From the NCBI GenBank assembly GCA_023079485.1, contig CM041085.1, positions 95,119,115-95,183,114 of the forward strand: a stretch of 64,000 nucleotides of DNA. Direction: 5' to 3'. Shown here in pieces: positions 61,432 to 64,000 of the stretch (position 1 is its first letter; each line of letters opens with the position of its first letter). Below the pieces are notes generated by a model, which made no database searches, was not told the DNA's origin, and saw only the letters and a program-made list of their open reading frames with translations. Origin of the DNA: Archilochus colubris. Its lineage: Eukaryota; Chordata; Aves; Apodiformes; Trochilidae. A program made the position numbers and the translations under genes.

Positions 61432-64000
61432 CTGGGAGAGAAGACACATTACTGATGTCAGCCAGAACAACCTACATTCTAGAGCAAATCTGTCCTAACC
61501 AGGGGCAAAACCTGACATTTATACCAGCTTTATTCAGATTGATGGTGTTTTGATGTTAAAAAATCTCTACAGAGAGTAAGCTGCATCTTTCTAAACTTAA
61601 TAAGTGAATTTTAGAGAATATAAGGTCTCAGACTATGCCATGCAGTGCCAACAACAGTATTTCCATCACTATAATTTTTAATATGCTGGAAGAGAAAAAT
61701 ATTTTCCACATTTTGAAACAATGAAATGAAAACCTGCCATACCCTATAATAAATGCAGGGTAGAACTTTGTTCCATTTCTAATAAGTTTTGCTACCTGTT
61801 CAGGTCATGTATCAGATTACTCAATTTCTTCCTCCAAGTTTAAATACCAGATTTCAGTTTCATCTCAAGACTGCTATAAATATACACCAAATTTAAATCT
61901 TCAATACATGCCTGTTGAACAGGGAATAAAATTAAATTTGAATCTCTCACAGGTGAGAGGTGGTGACCCATGATTAATGCAAATTAATCTGATTGCCCAG
62001 TGAAACCAGAGCAAAAGAATGAGCAGGATATTTTATTCTAGTCAAGGGACTTTTTCATATCACCTTTTTTAATAATTGATTTGATTATTTTTTTTTTAGA
62101 TTCCTAAGATCTATTCCTAAAACTAATTTTTTTTTAAATCAATGCAGCAAAACTGTATTTAAAGGAGATGAATGTCTATAAATGTTTATTATTCTATTGC
62201 TTAAATACACTTCAGAACAGACATTCAAGCAATTGCAGAGGAATCAGTTTTCCCAGATAGGAGCTGAATTGTGTAAGAAAGTAGAAAAAAATACACATTC
62301 AGATAATAAAGCATCTGGAAGACACACATTACTAAACATACAGCAGTAAGTCATATAATCACCTAAGCATACAGTTGTTTTCTGAGATGCATACAAAGTA
62401 CTTTGAGTCACATTCCTTACCATAGCATCCTTATCATGAGATCCTTACCTAGGAAATCTGTATGTCCCCTTTCTGTCATGCATGCCACTGTGGTACTGAA
62501 CCTCTACTGTGTTGAGAGACATGAAGTATTTTGAATGACATTAGAAAATGTCTTCACCTAAAAACTTAAACCAACTGTGGAAACTCATAGAGGAAAAACA
62601 AAATGAAATGACCAGCACCTCTGAAAAGCAGGTCACTTATTTAGACTCCTAGTCTGATGGAATGGTAGACAATCTAGTTTGAATATATAGAAACTGTAGG
62701 CAAGCCTGTATTGTCTGCTAAGGCCAGAGTCATCCATTTCCACCCTTGATGTGTACCTGAGGCCAGAATCTGTGGAGGCAGCTGTGTTTGGTAAGAGCAG
62801 AAAAACTTTTATCCTTCAAAAAAATAAACCCTCAGAGGAAGTGTGACTCAAGCCTCACATGTTGTTTTCAGTACATGAGATATTTTTCCTGAAACATTAC
62901 TCTGCTGAAAATTCCCAGAAAGCATATAGAATAGTTATACAATGGAAGCTTTTAATCATATGTTTTTTCTGCTAAAGTTTCAGCTAAATTCTGGACTCTG
63001 ATTTTTCCCTCCAAGTTAAATTATTTGCTTCTAGGTAACAGTTATAAATGGTTGTAGAATGCTGAAGCATATAGCTTTATAATATTTATATTACATTAGA
63101 TATCAATAACTGAAAGCTCCTGTTACCAGGTAAATTCATATCCAGATTAGATATACATTCCTGAAATATTGTCTTTTTCTAGTTCTCTCAGAATCTTAAA
63201 TTGTTTTAAGTAGGCCATGAATTACAGACATCATACTCATGTTTGTCAAGTCTCAAACCACTTCAGAGGATTTGATGCAGCTGACTTATATGCCCCTAGG
63301 AGTCTAATAGACATCCTCAATAAGATTCAGTGGCATGAAGCTTATTAATGCTAGATAAACACATATTTCTCTTGTGCATAATTATTAGAATTAAATCACA
63401 CATATCCATCTCAGGGATTTAGTTCTCATTATTTGACTAAAACAAACTGATTTTTTTTTTAAATACAGTTTGTCTTAATACAAGACTAGAGAATTAAGTA
63501 ATATCTCAAAAACAAAAAACAAAGAAAAGAAAGTCTAAAGCAAGTGATGTTATTAAGTTATTAACCTCCTCATTGTTTACATGTATGCATTGCCTCCAGC
63601 TCTCAAGAGACTGAACACCTGGATCTGTAGCACACAGCAAAGTTTCACAGTGCATGAATTCCTGGAATGTTTGGGAACAAGTACTTCCAGCTGAGGCACC
63701 TGTGCACTTCTTGGAAATATTGTGATCCATGTATGTACAACAAAGGACCAATATAAGCTTGTTTACATCATCTTATTTCCTGTAATATAACTAGAATAAT
63801 AGGATGAAAGCCTATCTGACTCACTAGGAAAAACCTATAGGCTTCAAAGTGACCAAGTTTTTATCTCAAGATTTCACAGGGAAGGTAAAATTAAGTCAAA
63901 TGAGGAGGGAAACAGAGAACACAGTATTATTACATAGCAAGATGTAATTATCTTAGCATCATCTAGAGGTACACTGGGAGGGCTGTAAGCTTTCGTTCTC
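61432..64000 (-). other. MYOM2: MYOM2 intron upstream of w1 (to window edge)
   Basis: An exon ending in phase 1 with the first half of Ig 2 must precede w1. I checked splice-donor-like sites here (for example near 62450) and found no convincing Ig-coding exon, so it is probably beyond 64,000. Confidence 0.55.

Noticed and set aside
62447..62500. Possible upstream exon ending in GTAAGG with phase 1.
   Set aside because: The phase matches w1, but the short peptide has no Ig features and an in-frame stop lies just upstream.

Overview
The window is AT-rich vertebrate nuclear DNA, almost certainly from a bird. The evidence is avian-type CR1 LINE fragments, an ERVL-type LTR of the kind common in neoavian genomes, and a long spliced gene whose exons read as avian-like MYOM2 (myomesin-2, M-protein). 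Species and order cannot be fixed by eye. There are no bacterial-type genes, CRISPR arrays, tRNAs or rRNAs.

The only gene I can support is MYOM2 on the minus strand, running from about 61.4 kb (5' side) to 11.8 kb (stop codon). I reconstructed 28 consecutive coding exons (called w1 to w28 in transcript order) from splice sites, matching phases and an uninterrupted reading frame. They total 3,455 coding bases and encode about 1,150 residues. In order they give the end of the second Ig domain, five fibronectin III (FnIII) domains, then five Ig domains joined by short charged, probably helical linkers, and a charged C-terminal tail. This is the known layout of myomesin-family M-band proteins. 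The N-terminal part (head, first Ig domain, start of the second) and the promoter lie beyond the right edge.

Layout: 1-11.8 kb is the 3' flank of MYOM2, with one CR1 scrap and no recognised gene. 11.8-37.2 kb holds the Ig-domain exons w13-w28. 37.6-61.4 kb holds the second-Ig and FnIII exons w1-w12. 61.4-64 kb is intron with no recognised exon. The introns carry two closely spaced plus-strand LTRs (21.65-23.02 kb), a 617-bp AAAG microsatellite (31.34-31.96 kb), a ~960-bp CR1 (42.38-43.34 kb), a second CR1 scrap (49.3 kb), an A/C-only tract (49.8 kb) and several TA repeats.

Functionally this is one structural gene. Its product cross-links myosin thick filaments and titin at the sarcomere M-band. 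I did not find a previously undescribed biological system. The most interesting points are local: a structurally complete solo LTR with a 5-bp target duplication beside an exon, a very long polypyrimidine tract in the pre-mRNA, a G-rich intronic RNA segment, a 23-nt microexon, linker helices carried by their own phase 1-1 exons, and a TA repeat starting within a few bases of a splice donor.
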